Shown: piece by piece, positions 26,266 to 34,919 of the stretch
Numbering within the stretch: the first letter of the stretch is position 1
How the letters are laid out: each line of letters starts with the position of its first letter
NCBI GenBank assembly: GCA_002435325.1
Contig: DJMJ01000004.1
Span: 1-64,000, forward strand
Length of the DNA stretch: 64,000 nucleotides
Reading direction: 5' to 3'
From: Nitrospira sp. UBA6493
Lineage (GTDB): Bacteria > Nitrospirota > Nitrospiria > Nitrospirales > Nitrospiraceae
Made by a program: the position numbers and the translations under genes
The notes under the pieces: model-generated
Told to the model about the DNA's origin: nothing
Database searches by the model: none
Seen by the model: the letters and a program-made list of their open reading frames with translations, nothing else

Positions 26266-27354
26266 ATGGTTATGAACGGCCTCGTGAGACTCATCCTGGT
26301 AGGATTCGTGTTATGGGCGCAGTTAGACAGCCTGGCCTGGGCCGAAACGCCTGCCCCGCCGGCTGGCATACCCTCGCCCCATGGAGAGGTGCCGGCCTCC
26401 GATGCCTTCGCTCCCGACGGGCCGTTCGGCCAGACAATTGCGAGTGTGCAGGCGCTGACCCTCTCCGGCAAAGAGATCGTGTATGCCGGGTCGTTCGGGA
26501 GCGGGATTTTTCGCAGCGGCGATCGAGGCGGCACCTGGGCGCCGGTCGGAGCCGGGGTCACGGATCCATTCATCTTGAGTCTGGCGACCGGACGGGACGG
26601 CGCTATCTACGCCGGTACGTTTCGAGGAGGAGTCTTCCGGTCCAAGGACGAAGGCAAAACGTGGCAGCCGATTAATGCCGGTTTCAAGCGCCTGGAGATC
26701 AAGGCCATTCTTGTCACGGGTGACGGGGTGTATGCGGGCACCAGCGACGGAGTCTACCGGCTGAATCAGGCCGGTAATCGCTGGGCCATTGTGACCACGG
26801 GACTGACGGATATTCTTGTCCATGCGCTGGTACGATCGGCCGACGGCACGCTCTACGCAGGCACGTCCGGCAAGGGAGTGCTCCGGTTTAAGCAAAACGC
26901 CACCGGCTGGGACCGCGTGCAGCACGGACTCAAAGATCATGAAGGCATGATCGAAAACTATATCCGGGTGCTGGCTCTCGATCAGGAACAGGGCCTTCTA
27001 GCCGGCACATTTGATGGCGGCGTGTTTCGCAGCGCCGACGGTGGAACGACGTGGCGGTCGATCAGCCGCGCGTTGCCGAACGATTCTATCCGCGGCATCG
27101 TGATTCTTGAGGAGAGCTGGGTGGTGGCGACGGGGAACGGCATCTTTAAGACGCTCGACAAAGGCCGCCAGTGGATACCGATTAACAAGGGACTCACGAC
27201 TCTGTCCATCCAGGCGATGGTCGGCGGGAACGACGGGGCCTTGTACGTGGGGACGAGCACGGGTGTGTTTCGCAGCGATGATCGGGCGACCTGGGTGGCA
27301 GTCAATCAAGGCATGGAGGCAGGGCTAGCGCCGCCTCCTTTCCGTTTCCGATAA
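26266..27354 (+). CDS. Exported beta-propeller protein with BNR-like repeats
   Basis: 362 residues from ATG 26266 (ATG 26272 also possible); AAGG precedes it. A signal peptide ends near WAE. The body has at least five repeats of the form G-(I/V)-F-(R/K)-S-x-D-x-G-x-T-W, spaced 45-60 residues apart (for example GIFRSGDRGGTW, GVFRSKDEGKTW, GVFRSADGGTTW), typical of sialidase/BNR and YCF48-like propellers. These usually bind partners in the periplasm. The ligand is unknown. The last repeat (GVFRSDDRATW) has lost the Gly. Confidence 0.85.
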   Translation: MVMNGLVRLILVGFVLWAQLDSLAWAETPAPPAGIPSPHGEVPASDAFAPDGPFGQTIASVQALTLSGKEIVYAGSFGSGIFRSGDRGGTWAPVGAGVTDPFILSLATGRDGAIYAGTFRGGVFRSKDEGKTWQPINAGFKRLEIKAILVTGDGVYAGTSDGVYRLNQAGNRWAIVTTGLTDILVHALVRSADGTLYAGTSGKGVLRFKQNATGWDRVQHGLKDHEGMIENYIRVLALDQEQGLLAGTFDGGVFRSADGGTTWRSISRALPNDSIRGIVILEESWVVATGNGIFKTLDKGRQWIPINKGLTTLSIQAMVGGNDGALYVGTSTGVFRSDDRATWVAVNQGMEAGLAPPPFRFR

Positions 27355-27376
27355 TTAATAGAAAGGATCTAGAACA

Positions 27377-27886
27377 ATGGCTGATGCAAGCGCGAAGACC
27401 AAGGCAACGATTGCGGTGGTGAGCAAAGGACAACCGTTGGGGGAGATCGTGTTGCAATTTTTCCCCGATGTCGCCCCCGGGCATGTCGAGAACTTCACGA
27501 AGCTGGCGAAAGAGGGCTTTTACAACGGCACCACGTTTCATCGTGTGATTCCCGGATTCATGATTCAGGGCGGCGATCCCAACAGCAAGAACCCAGATCG
27601 CTCCATGCACGGCATGGGCGGACCAGGCTACAAGATTAAGGCCGAGTTTAACAGCAAGCCGCACAAGCGTGGCATTGTCTCCATGGCGCGCTCCAACGAT
27701 CCGAACAGCGCGGGCTCGCAGTTTTTCATCTGCGTGGCGGATGCGAACTTTCTCGACTGGCAGTACACCGTGTTCGCCGAAGTCGTGAGCGGGATGGACG
27801 TGGCCGACAAAGTCGTGGCGATGAAGCGTGACGGCAACGACAATCCTTTCGAACGCGTGGAGATGACGGTCACGATCAGCGAGTAA
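27377..27886 (+). CDS. Peptidyl-prolyl cis-trans isomerase (cyclophilin)
   Basis: 169 residues with a complete cyclophilin domain: FHRVIPGFMIQGGDP, SMARSNDPNSAGSQFFICV and FAEVVSGMDV include the catalytic Arg, Phe and Gln positions. There is no signal peptide, so it is cytoplasmic. GAAAGGA lies just before ATG 27377. The 3' end is followed directly by a GTGAAAC-type palindrome that could act as a 3' mRNA structure. Confidence 0.95.
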   Translation: MADASAKTKATIAVVSKGQPLGEIVLQFFPDVAPGHVENFTKLAKEGFYNGTTFHRVIPGFMIQGGDPNSKNPDRSMHGMGGPGYKIKAEFNSKPHKRGIVSMARSNDPNSAGSQFFICVADANFLDWQYTVFAEVVSGMDVADKVVAMKRDGNDNPFERVEMTVTISE

Positions 27887-27888
27887 CG

Positions 27889-27966
27889 CGAAAGGTGAAA
27901 CGGAAAAGGTGAGAGCGTCAATTGCCACAATCCGGGTCTTCTCACCTTTCACCTTTCCCGTTTTAC
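27889..27966. repeat. GTGAAAC-type imperfect palindrome, copy 3
   Basis: Left arm GCGAAAGGTGAAACGGAAAA and right arm TTCTCACCTTTCACCTTTCC form an imperfect stem of about 25 bp around a loop of roughly 22 bases. It begins right after the cyclophilin stop and runs into the next lipoprotein gene, where the right arm codes for the start of the signal peptide. It is related to the elements at 19263-19343 and 23026-23056. Confidence 0.55.
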
Positions 27967-28637
27967 GAGGCGCGCTCTTGTGTGCCATCCTGGTCGGCTG
28001 TGCTATCCCTCAGGTGCCGTCTCGGACGATCTACGAAGATCCCGTGAACTATGTGCGTCTGGAGCAGGAGGAGCATTTCCTGCCGGAATGGCCGCCGAGC
28101 CATCACAGCCATCCGGCGATCATCGGACCGGAGATGCTGCGCAGGATTTTTGAAGGGCTGATGATTCAGGAACGGCGGATCTGGTTGCAGAATTGGCTGC
28201 AAGGGGAGGCCCCCTTTAGGCCGGCGTTTCAGGAAGAGGAGCTTGCCCTGTTGTCGGTCCATGTGTCCGAGGCGCTGGCCAAAGCCCAGCCCAATGAGCG
28301 GGTGACGTTCTATCTGAGCTTGCCGCAGACATCGACCAAACGGGTGATCACCTCAGGTGGGCTCTATGTGAAGGAGGATGAGCTGCATCTGATTCTTGGA
28401 AATTGGCAGATCGTGTATGGAATTCCGACATACGGCATGATCTATGACCGCCGATATCCCATGCGGCCCACCGCCGCGAAAGGGTTCGATCTCTTTTTTC
28501 AGCCGCATGAAGCGATGCGGCGCGAGGAGGGAAGCTGGATCGACGGCGTGTTGGCCAACGGAGCGGATGAGGTGGTCATCAACCTCAGAACACTGGCGGC
28601 GGTGTCCGCCGAGTCTGCACCGAAACCTACCGAATAG
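27909..28637 (+). CDS. Lipoprotein of unknown function
   Basis: 242 residues from GTG 27909, with GGAAAAG as ribosome-binding site. The lipobox is LVGC (Cys31). The signal n-region (RVFSPFTFPVLRG) is encoded by the right arm of a palindromic repeat. The mature protein is charged, with no known domain; WPPSHHSHP and YDRRYPMRP are notable segments. Its 3' end overlaps the convergent tolC-like gene by 11 bases. Confidence 0.7.
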   Translation: MRASIATIRVFSPFTFPVLRGALLCAILVGCAIPQVPSRTIYEDPVNYVRLEQEEHFLPEWPPSHHSHPAIIGPEMLRRIFEGLMIQERRIWLQNWLQGEAPFRPAFQEEELALLSVHVSEALAKAQPNERVTFYLSLPQTSTKRVITSGGLYVKEDELHLILGNWQIVYGIPTYGMIYDRRYPMRPTAAKGFDLFFQPHEAMRREEGSWIDGVLANGADEVVINLRTLAAVSAESAPKPTE

Positions 28638-29991
28638 CCTGATCGATTTCCAACTGGGCTTGCCCTCCCGAGGCGTAGGCCAGCGTCACTTCTGCAATCT
28701 TGTAATCGTATTGGGCTTCGGCCAATTTCGTCTGGGCCGCCGTAAGGCCGACCTCGGATTGCGTGACCTCCACGATTGAGCCGAGACCGAGCTTGTAGCG
28801 CTGTTTCGCCAGGCTTAAGGCCTCCTGCGCCGTCTTGACGAGTTCTTCCGACAGCTTGATCTGTTGAGTGAATGTCACGGTATCGAGATAGGCATTCGTG
28901 ACCTGCTGCGTGAGCGCCTGTTCGATATTATTGCTTTGGGCCAGCGCGGCGGCCTCCTGGGCGCGCGCTTCCTTCACCTGATTTTCGATCAGCCCGCCCG
29001 TAAACAGTGGCATGGAGACCATTCCGCCCGCCGCCCACCAGCCGCCGGTCGCCACGTTGCGGCTGGGGTCGAAGGTATCATAGTAGCCGCCGCTAGCCAC
29101 GGCGGAGACCGTCGGCAGGTACTGGCTTTTCATGGCCCGTTTTTTTGCCTCGGCCGAAGCCGTTTGTTCCTTGGCCCGTTTGAGTTCCGGATGGGTCAGG
29201 CTATCGGCGATTAGGTCGCTCAGGGCACGCGGGATTTTTACATCAGTGGTGACGTCTTCGAGCATGTATTCGTCTAATCCGGCGATACCCATCGCGCGGT
29301 TGAGGTCGGCGAAACTGGCCTTGAGGTCGTTGTGGCTGCGGACGAGCAACGACTCGGCATTGACCAACTCAACCTTTACCAGATTCAAGTCGAGTTTTGA
29401 CTTCAGTTGTTGCCGGTATAAGGTCTCGATCTGGCTGACGATGGTGCCGCGCTCTCGCACGGTTTCTTCGGCGATATGAACCAGGCGTTGTCGCTTGAGG
29501 CAGTTCAGGTAACTGCGCTGAATGTTGACGATGACGAGAGAGCGGCGGGCGTTCACGTCCTGCTCCTGTGCCCGCTCACCGTAGAGGGACGACTCGACCA
29601 GGTTCTTTGTAAAGCCGAAATCGTAGACGCGCTGATTGGCCAACACGCCGGCGGTATAGGAGCTGAGATTCGGTTGCAGCAATCCGCCGGCGGGCGTGAC
29701 GAATCGGGGGTTGATCCGTGCCGATCCGGCGGCGCCGTCAGCGTTCGCATAGACTTGCGGGTAGTAGAGCGATTTGGTCTGATCCGTTCTGGCGGTGGAG
29801 GCGGCGAGGCTGGCGTTGGCCTCCTGCACGATCGGATGATTCCGCAGACCGGTTTCAATGGCCTCGCGTATGCCGAGGTGGCGGTTGATGGGCGTGGGCT
29901 CGCCCGATCCAGCCGGTTGCGCTCCGGCGAGCGCGGGAAGCAGCAGCCCTATGATGAGCGGCAGGAAAAGGGATCTGTAGGGATGACTCAT
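28627..29991 (-). CDS. TolC-family outer-membrane efflux protein
   Basis: 454 residues with a signal peptide (MSHPYRSLFLPLIIGLLLPA) and two OEP repeats typical of TolC-type channels, rich in long Ala/Gln helices (SLAKQRYKLGLGSIVEVTQSE near the end). It would form the outer-membrane exit duct for the RND pump encoded upstream. It is the last gene of a minus-strand operon (outer-membrane protein, PII-like, RND, adaptor, TolC). Confidence 0.9.
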   Translation of the reverse strand: MSHPYRSLFLPLIIGLLLPALAGAQPAGSGEPTPINRHLGIREAIETGLRNHPIVQEANASLAASTARTDQTKSLYYPQVYANADGAAGSARINPRFVTPAGGLLQPNLSSYTAGVLANQRVYDFGFTKNLVESSLYGERAQEQDVNARRSLVIVNIQRSYLNCLKRQRLVHIAEETVRERGTIVSQIETLYRQQLKSKLDLNLVKVELVNAESLLVRSHNDLKASFADLNRAMGIAGLDEYMLEDVTTDVKIPRALSDLIADSLTHPELKRAKEQTASAEAKKRAMKSQYLPTVSAVASGGYYDTFDPSRNVATGGWWAAGGMVSMPLFTGGLIENQVKEARAQEAAALAQSNNIEQALTQQVTNAYLDTVTFTQQIKLSEELVKTAQEALSLAKQRYKLGLGSIVEVTQSEVGLTAAQTKLAEAQYDYKIAEVTLAYASGGQAQLEIDQAIR

Positions 29992-30058
29992 GGAACTCCT
30001 TCTCTTTGCGGACGCGAAAAGCTACAGCCATTCACTGGCTCGGGATAAAGCCGCTCAC

Positions 30059-31207
30059 TCAGAGCTTCTGACGGGCTGATTTTCCGGCCGGCAGATTGTA
30101 GGGGCTCGGTTGAACGGGCTGGCCGTCTTTGAGCCCGGGTTTTCCCACCACAATCACCTCCATGTGGTCCTCAAGCCCTTGGGTGATTTCCACCCAGAGG
30201 CCGTCATCAAGTCCTGCTATGACCGGAATCTCCTTGGCCCGTCCATCCTGGACAATGAACACCGATTGCACCGGTCCGCTGGAGACCAGTGCGGCAGGGG
30301 GGACCGCGAGAACCTGCGTGTGTTCTTCAAAAATCAGCGTGGCCGTCACAAACATGCCGGGCCGAAGATTCTGCTGCTCGTTCGGAAGGCTCAGCTCAAC
30401 CAGCAGCGTACGTGTTGCTGGGTCAAGCGCCTGAGTCGTCCGCGTGACAGTGGTGTGAAAGTCCTGGTCCGGCAGCTCGCGAACCGTCACGATCGCTTTC
30501 GTTCCTGGTTTGGCAAGCAAGGCCACTTCCTGCGGGACGCTGACATAGACCCGCACACGGCTTAAATCCATCAGGGTGAACAGAGGAACGGCCTGAGTCG
30601 ATGAGCCGGTCGTGCCTTGAATCAGCGCGCCGGGATCGGCGAATCGTGCGGTGATCGTGCCGGAAAACGGCGCGGTGACGTGGGTATAGTTCAGCAGCGT
30701 TTTCTTGCTGTCCCTGAGATAACGAGCAGCGTTCGCTGCCGCTTCTGCCACATCCACATCTTGTTTGGCCACGACATCCGGGTTGCTCTTCCACACATTG
30801 TGCAACCGTTCATAGGTGACGTGCTTGATATGATGATCGGCTTCAGCCTGGTGATACTGCTGGGCAATCTCCGGGGCATCGATCACGGCCAAGAGCTGGC
30901 CCTGTGTGACGGCGTCGCCCTTGTCTGCCCCCATCGATTTCAGATATCCGGGCACTTTGGCATAGAGCGTGGCTTGTGACTGCGGCGACACGTTGGCCGG
31001 AAGGGAGAGGCTCTTGGCCAGGTCGCGCCGTTGAGGGGTGAGCGTCTGTACTGCCACTCCCGCAGTCTTCTGAGCGGCGGCTTGGTCGGATTCCTGAGAT
31101 CCCGCGGTCGCATTCGGGGCGCGTTGCGGAGTGGAGTCGCTGCAGGAGAGGCCCGACACCGTGAGCAGCACGCCGGTAAATCCCGTTAGAAGAATGCGTT
31201 TAAACAT
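30059..31207 (-). CDS. RND efflux periplasmic adaptor (membrane fusion protein), lipid-anchored
   Basis: 382 residues from ATG 31207, overlapping the RND stop by 8 bases; an in-frame start 15 bases earlier is also possible. A lipobox GLSC (Cys22) indicates an inner-membrane-anchored lipoprotein of the AcrA/HlyD type. A lipoyl/barrel-sandwich segment (YAKVPGYLKSMGADKGDAVT), an alpha-hairpin and a beta-barrel domain (PLFTLMDLSRVRVYVSVPQ) follow in normal order. It bridges the pump and the TolC-like channel. Confidence 0.9.
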   Translation of the reverse strand: MFKRILLTGFTGVLLTVSGLSCSDSTPQRAPNATAGSQESDQAAAQKTAGVAVQTLTPQRRDLAKSLSLPANVSPQSQATLYAKVPGYLKSMGADKGDAVTQGQLLAVIDAPEIAQQYHQAEADHHIKHVTYERLHNVWKSNPDVVAKQDVDVAEAAANAARYLRDSKKTLLNYTHVTAPFSGTITARFADPGALIQGTTGSSTQAVPLFTLMDLSRVRVYVSVPQEVALLAKPGTKAIVTVRELPDQDFHTTVTRTTQALDPATRTLLVELSLPNEQQNLRPGMFVTATLIFEEHTQVLAVPPAALVSSGPVQSVFIVQDGRAKEIPVIAGLDDGLWVEITQGLEDHMEVIVVGKPGLKDGQPVQPSPYNLPAGKSARQKL

Positions 31208-34200
31208 CAGCCATTTCTCCATCCTCGCGCGGCTGGTGCCGGCGTCGAGCCAGGGCGTGAAGAACCGGAATGACGAGCAGAGTCATGGGCGTGCCCACCA
31301 AGAGTCCGCCGATCACCGATCGGGCCAGCGGCGCATTCATCTCGCTGCCTTCGCCGAAGCCCATGGCCATGGGGGCGAGCCCGAGCACGGTGGCCAGCGC
31401 GGTCATCATGATGGGGCGAATGCGGAGCCGTCCGGCCTGGAGCAAGGCCTCATGCAAGCCGAGGCCGTCGCGCAGTTGTCGATTGGCGAAATCGACCAGG
31501 AGCACGCTGTTGGACACGACGATGCCGATCATCATCAACGATCCGATCAAGGATTCGACGTTGACCGACGTGTGGGTGAGGAGGAGCATCCAAATGACGC
31601 CGATAAATCCAAACGGAACGGCGCCGAGGATCACGAGTGGATCGACAAAGGAACGGAAGAGCCCGACGATGACGAGGTAGACCAAGAGAATGGCGAGCGG
31701 CAGCGCTCCCGCGAATCCGGAGAGGGCAGCATTCATGCTGTCCGCTTCCCCTTTTACGACGAGGCGGACATCGGCGGGTAACGTGACAGATGCGGCGGCC
31801 TGTTGGACCTGGCGGGCGACCCGCCCCAAGTCGTTCCCTTTCACGCCGACCAAGACGTCGATGCTCCGCTGCAAGTTGTAGTGATCGACCGTTTCCGGAC
31901 CGGATTGACGGCTGACGCTGGCAATGTCACGCAGCATCACCGGAGGCGAGATGCCGGTCCGGCTGGATTGAGGCAGGGGCATGCGGTCGGAAAAGGGCGT
32001 CTGTTGAAGCGCCAGTGCACTCCCCCGATCGAGAGAGCCGACGGCGCTGGTGATGCCGGCAAGATCGTGCTGGGCTCCCACCAGCGGCATATTGAGGAAG
32101 TCGTCGAATTGTACCAGCGTCTGTTCGGGGTATTGCGTGACCACGAAGTACGCATTGTTCGATTTCGGGTCAACCCAGTAGCCGGGGTTTAACTGCATAT
32201 TGGACGAGAGGCTGGTGACGAGATCCCGCACCACACGCTGCTCGGTGAGCCCGAAGTATTGCGCCCGTTGACGGTCGATCGTAAGGAACAGTTCCGGATA
32301 CTCGCTGCCCTGCCGAACCTGCACATCTTGTGTGCCGGGCACGGCGGCCACAGCCTCGCGCAACGAGGCAGCGGCATGTGTCAGGTCGTCGAGGTTCGAC
32401 CCCATCAGCTTCAAATCGATGGAGGCCGGCAGCCCGGCATTCAAGACATCGCTGATAATCCCGCCTGATTGAAACGATAATTTCAGGCCCGGCAGTTCGG
32501 TCGCGAGACGTGTGCGTATCTTTTCGATCAGGGGGCCCGTTGCGATCGTATGGTCTTTGGTCAAGCTGACCAGAATGAAGGCTTGATGCGGGCCGCTGAC
32601 CGGGGTGAACAAAACCATCCACCCGTGGGGCAGCCCGATGTTCGACACGATCTGCTCCAATTCGCCGGCCGGCGTTTCATCGCGTATTACCGTTTCGATT
32701 TGCCCGATGATGGCCTCGGTCTTCTCCACGCGGGTGCCTTCCGGCGCCGCCACATTCAAGATGAATTGGCCGGCATCGACTTTGGGGAAGAATTCGGCGG
32801 CCAGCTGAGAGGCGCTCATCAGGCTGAGTGCCAGCCCTGCGACGGAGATCCCGAGCACGATCGCGGTATGCCGCAGGCACCAGGACAAGAGGCCTGTGTA
32901 TCGATCCACGAACCAGTTGAAGAGCAGGTTGAACCAGCGCATCCCGTGGCTCTCCCCCTTGATGAGCGCATGGATGGTGACGGGCGCTACCGTGATAGAG
33001 GCGAGGTAGGACGCCAGCATGGTAAAGGCCACCGCCAGCGCCAGGGGGACGAAGAGGAACCGGATGATGCCGGAGAAGAACATGATGGGCAGATACACGA
33101 TCAGAATGCTGAGCGTGATGACAAGCATCGGCAGCGCCACTTCGGTCGTTCCGTCGCCGGCGGCCTGCTTGACGGATTTGCCCATGCTCAGATGGCGAAA
33201 GACATTTTCCAGCACGACAATGTTGTTGTCGAGCAGCGTGCCGATGACCAATGCCAATCCTCCGAGCGTCATCACGTTGACCGACTGTCCCGCTTGATAG
33301 AGGAGGAGGAAGGCTCCAAGTATCGACAAGGGCACGGCCAGGGCGATCAAGAGCGTTGCACGGACACTGCCGAGGAAGAGAAGGACCATCAGGCAGGCGA
33401 GTCCGCCGCCGATCAACCCTTCGTCTTCGAGGGTGTGGATCGCCTGCCGGATATAGAGGGATTGATCGAAGAGGAGCTTGACCACATAATCCGCCGAGAG
33501 GCCCTTGAGCGACGGCAGGGTTTCTTTGACTCCGTCCATCACGGCGATCGTGTTGGCTCCGGCCTGTTTCAAGATCGGTAGGTACACGGCTCGTTTGCCG
33601 TTGACGCGGACGACATTCCCTTGAATCATCGTCGAATCGACCGCTTTCCCGACATCGCCCAGACGGAGCGGCACCCCGTTGACGATCTTGACCGGGATCT
33701 CGTTCATCTGGTCGACGACGTCGATCAAGCTGTTGGTGTAGACATTGTAATCGAGGTCGCCGATCTTCACGTTCCCGGCTGGGAGCAGCAGGCTTTGGGC
33801 GTTCACGGCCGAGACGATCTCCTGCGCGGAGAGGCCGCGGGCCAGCATCCGCTCCCGATCGAGGAACACCGTCACCTGGCGGACGGTCCCGCCGAAGCTC
33901 GGCGCGACGAAAATGCCGGGGATGTTGGCCATCTGGGGGCGGACTTTGTAGTAGGCGGTGTCCCGCACTTCTTTTTCACTGGCGGATTCGCTGCTTCCGG
34001 TGAGGACGCCGATGGGCAGGCTGGCGGCGCCGAATTTGATGATGACGGGAGGATTCACACCAGGCGGAAGGTAGCGCAACGTCGAATAGGCAAGACTGGT
34101 AATTTCCGCGACCGCGGCGTTCACATCATAGGAAGAGTGAAAATAGACCTTGATCAGACTGACCCCTGGCAGAGACCGCGACTCGATGTGTTCAACATAC

Positions 34201-34418
34201 GAGGCCTGGAGAAAGAGCTGCTCCAGGCGCAAGGTGATCGCGCCTTCCATCTGGCTGGGGCCCATCCCTTTATAAAAGGTGGCCACAGCGACGACCGGCA
34301 GATTGATCTCGGGAAAGACGTCTACTTCCATCTTTCGGAACGAGACGATGCCGAGAATCACGACGATCAAGCTGATGGCAACGACGGCGTAAGGATTGCG
34401 AATCGCGGCGCGAATCAT
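31200..34418 (-). CDS. RND-family efflux pump permease
   Basis: 1072 residues, the full length of an RND permease, with two periplasmic halves and twelve membrane helices. The substrate class cannot be fixed by eye. The helix-4 motif reads LLDNNIVVLEN, and the equivalent of the helix-10 lysine motif reads GIVVSNSVLLVDF. AcrB-type pumps have a DD pair and a Lys at these places, so proton coupling may use other residues. It is encoded in the operon with a PII-like regulator (upstream) and adaptor and TolC genes (downstream). Confidence 0.92.
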   Translation of the reverse strand: MIRAAIRNPYAVVAISLIVVILGIVSFRKMEVDVFPEINLPVVAVATFYKGMGPSQMEGAITLRLEQLFLQASYVEHIESRSLPGVSLIKVYFHSSYDVNAAVAEITSLAYSTLRYLPPGVNPPVIIKFGAASLPIGVLTGSSESASEKEVRDTAYYKVRPQMANIPGIFVAPSFGGTVRQVTVFLDRERMLARGLSAQEIVSAVNAQSLLLPAGNVKIGDLDYNVYTNSLIDVVDQMNEIPVKIVNGVPLRLGDVGKAVDSTMIQGNVVRVNGKRAVYLPILKQAGANTIAVMDGVKETLPSLKGLSADYVVKLLFDQSLYIRQAIHTLEDEGLIGGGLACLMVLLFLGSVRATLLIALAVPLSILGAFLLLYQAGQSVNVMTLGGLALVIGTLLDNNIVVLENVFRHLSMGKSVKQAAGDGTTEVALPMLVITLSILIVYLPIMFFSGIIRFLFVPLALAVAFTMLASYLASITVAPVTIHALIKGESHGMRWFNLLFNWFVDRYTGLLSWCLRHTAIVLGISVAGLALSLMSASQLAAEFFPKVDAGQFILNVAAPEGTRVEKTEAIIGQIETVIRDETPAGELEQIVSNIGLPHGWMVLFTPVSGPHQAFILVSLTKDHTIATGPLIEKIRTRLATELPGLKLSFQSGGIISDVLNAGLPASIDLKLMGSNLDDLTHAAASLREAVAAVPGTQDVQVRQGSEYPELFLTIDRQRAQYFGLTEQRVVRDLVTSLSSNMQLNPGYWVDPKSNNAYFVVTQYPEQTLVQFDDFLNMPLVGAQHDLAGITSAVGSLDRGSALALQQTPFSDRMPLPQSSRTGISPPVMLRDIASVSRQSGPETVDHYNLQRSIDVLVGVKGNDLGRVARQVQQAAASVTLPADVRLVVKGEADSMNAALSGFAGALPLAILLVYLVIVGLFRSFVDPLVILGAVPFGFIGVIWMLLLTHTSVNVESLIGSLMMIGIVVSNSVLLVDFANRQLRDGLGLHEALLQAGRLRIRPIMMTALATVLGLAPMAMGFGEGSEMNAPLARSVIGGLLVGTPMTLLVIPVLHALARRRHQPREDGEMADV

Positions 34419-34479
34419 AAGCGGTAGGCGTCCTCCGCCGCGGTGAACCAGGGTAGGGAATGGCTATCGGGGTGCGGCA

Positions 34480-34785
34480 TCAAATAATCTCCTCGCAGGG
34501 CATGACCATCATCTTCATCGGAATCACTGCCCCATGCTGGCGCTGGGTGAGACTGGCGCGCAGCGCTCGAAACGCATCCTTCATCCGCTGAGTCGACTCC
34601 TCGTCCAGGGCCGCGAGAATGAGCGAGTTTTCCCCGTGAGAGAGAAATGATCCGACAGCCGCGCCGGTTTCCCCCACCCCGTGAACTGTGGGAATCATCG
34701 TGTAGGCATGAACGCCTGCTTGCCTGAGAAGTGATTGAATGTCCTCCTGCAAGGAGTCGCGATAGGTCACTAGCAGCATTTTCAT
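34480..34785 (-). CDS. PII-like signalling protein in efflux operon
   Basis: 101 residues from ATG 34785 (MKMLLVTYRDSLQEDIQSLL). The frame is open further upstream, but that part has no family resemblance. The length, the beta-alpha-beta pattern and ending (VIPMKMMVMPCEEII) match small PII-like/DUF3240 proteins often found next to metal-efflux RND genes. The PII T-loop Tyr is not recognisable, so uridylylation is unlikely. It lies 61 bases upstream of the RND gene on the same strand, suggesting it senses a ligand and regulates the pump (inference). Confidence 0.65.
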   Translation of the reverse strand: MKMLLVTYRDSLQEDIQSLLRQAGVHAYTMIPTVHGVGETGAAVGSFLSHGENSLILAALDEESTQRMKDAFRALRASLTQRQHGAVIPMKMMVMPCEEII

Positions 34786-34919
34786 TGGGCGGCACCCTTC
34801 TCTGTCATCATGATCCATGGAAGGATAGAAGTTCCAGGGCGGGCATTGGTTTGTCGGGTCTTCGAAGGCCGTGTCATCTTGATGACTATCCTTGGGCAGG
34901 AGCGAGCGGCTGACCGGAG

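Noticed and set aside
19263..27966. CRISPR array or attachment sites made by the GTGAAAC-rich repeats
   Set aside because: The copies are kilobases apart, imperfect, without regular spacers or cas genes, and not next to an integrase or tRNA.
32550..33581. 343-codon plus-strand ORF inside the RND gene
   Set aside because: The acidic, low-complexity product mirrors membrane-helix codons on the other strand. No ribosome-binding site.
34415..34795. 126-codon ORF between the RND and PII-like genes
   Set aside because: It overlaps the PII-like gene in another frame and has no conserved pattern.
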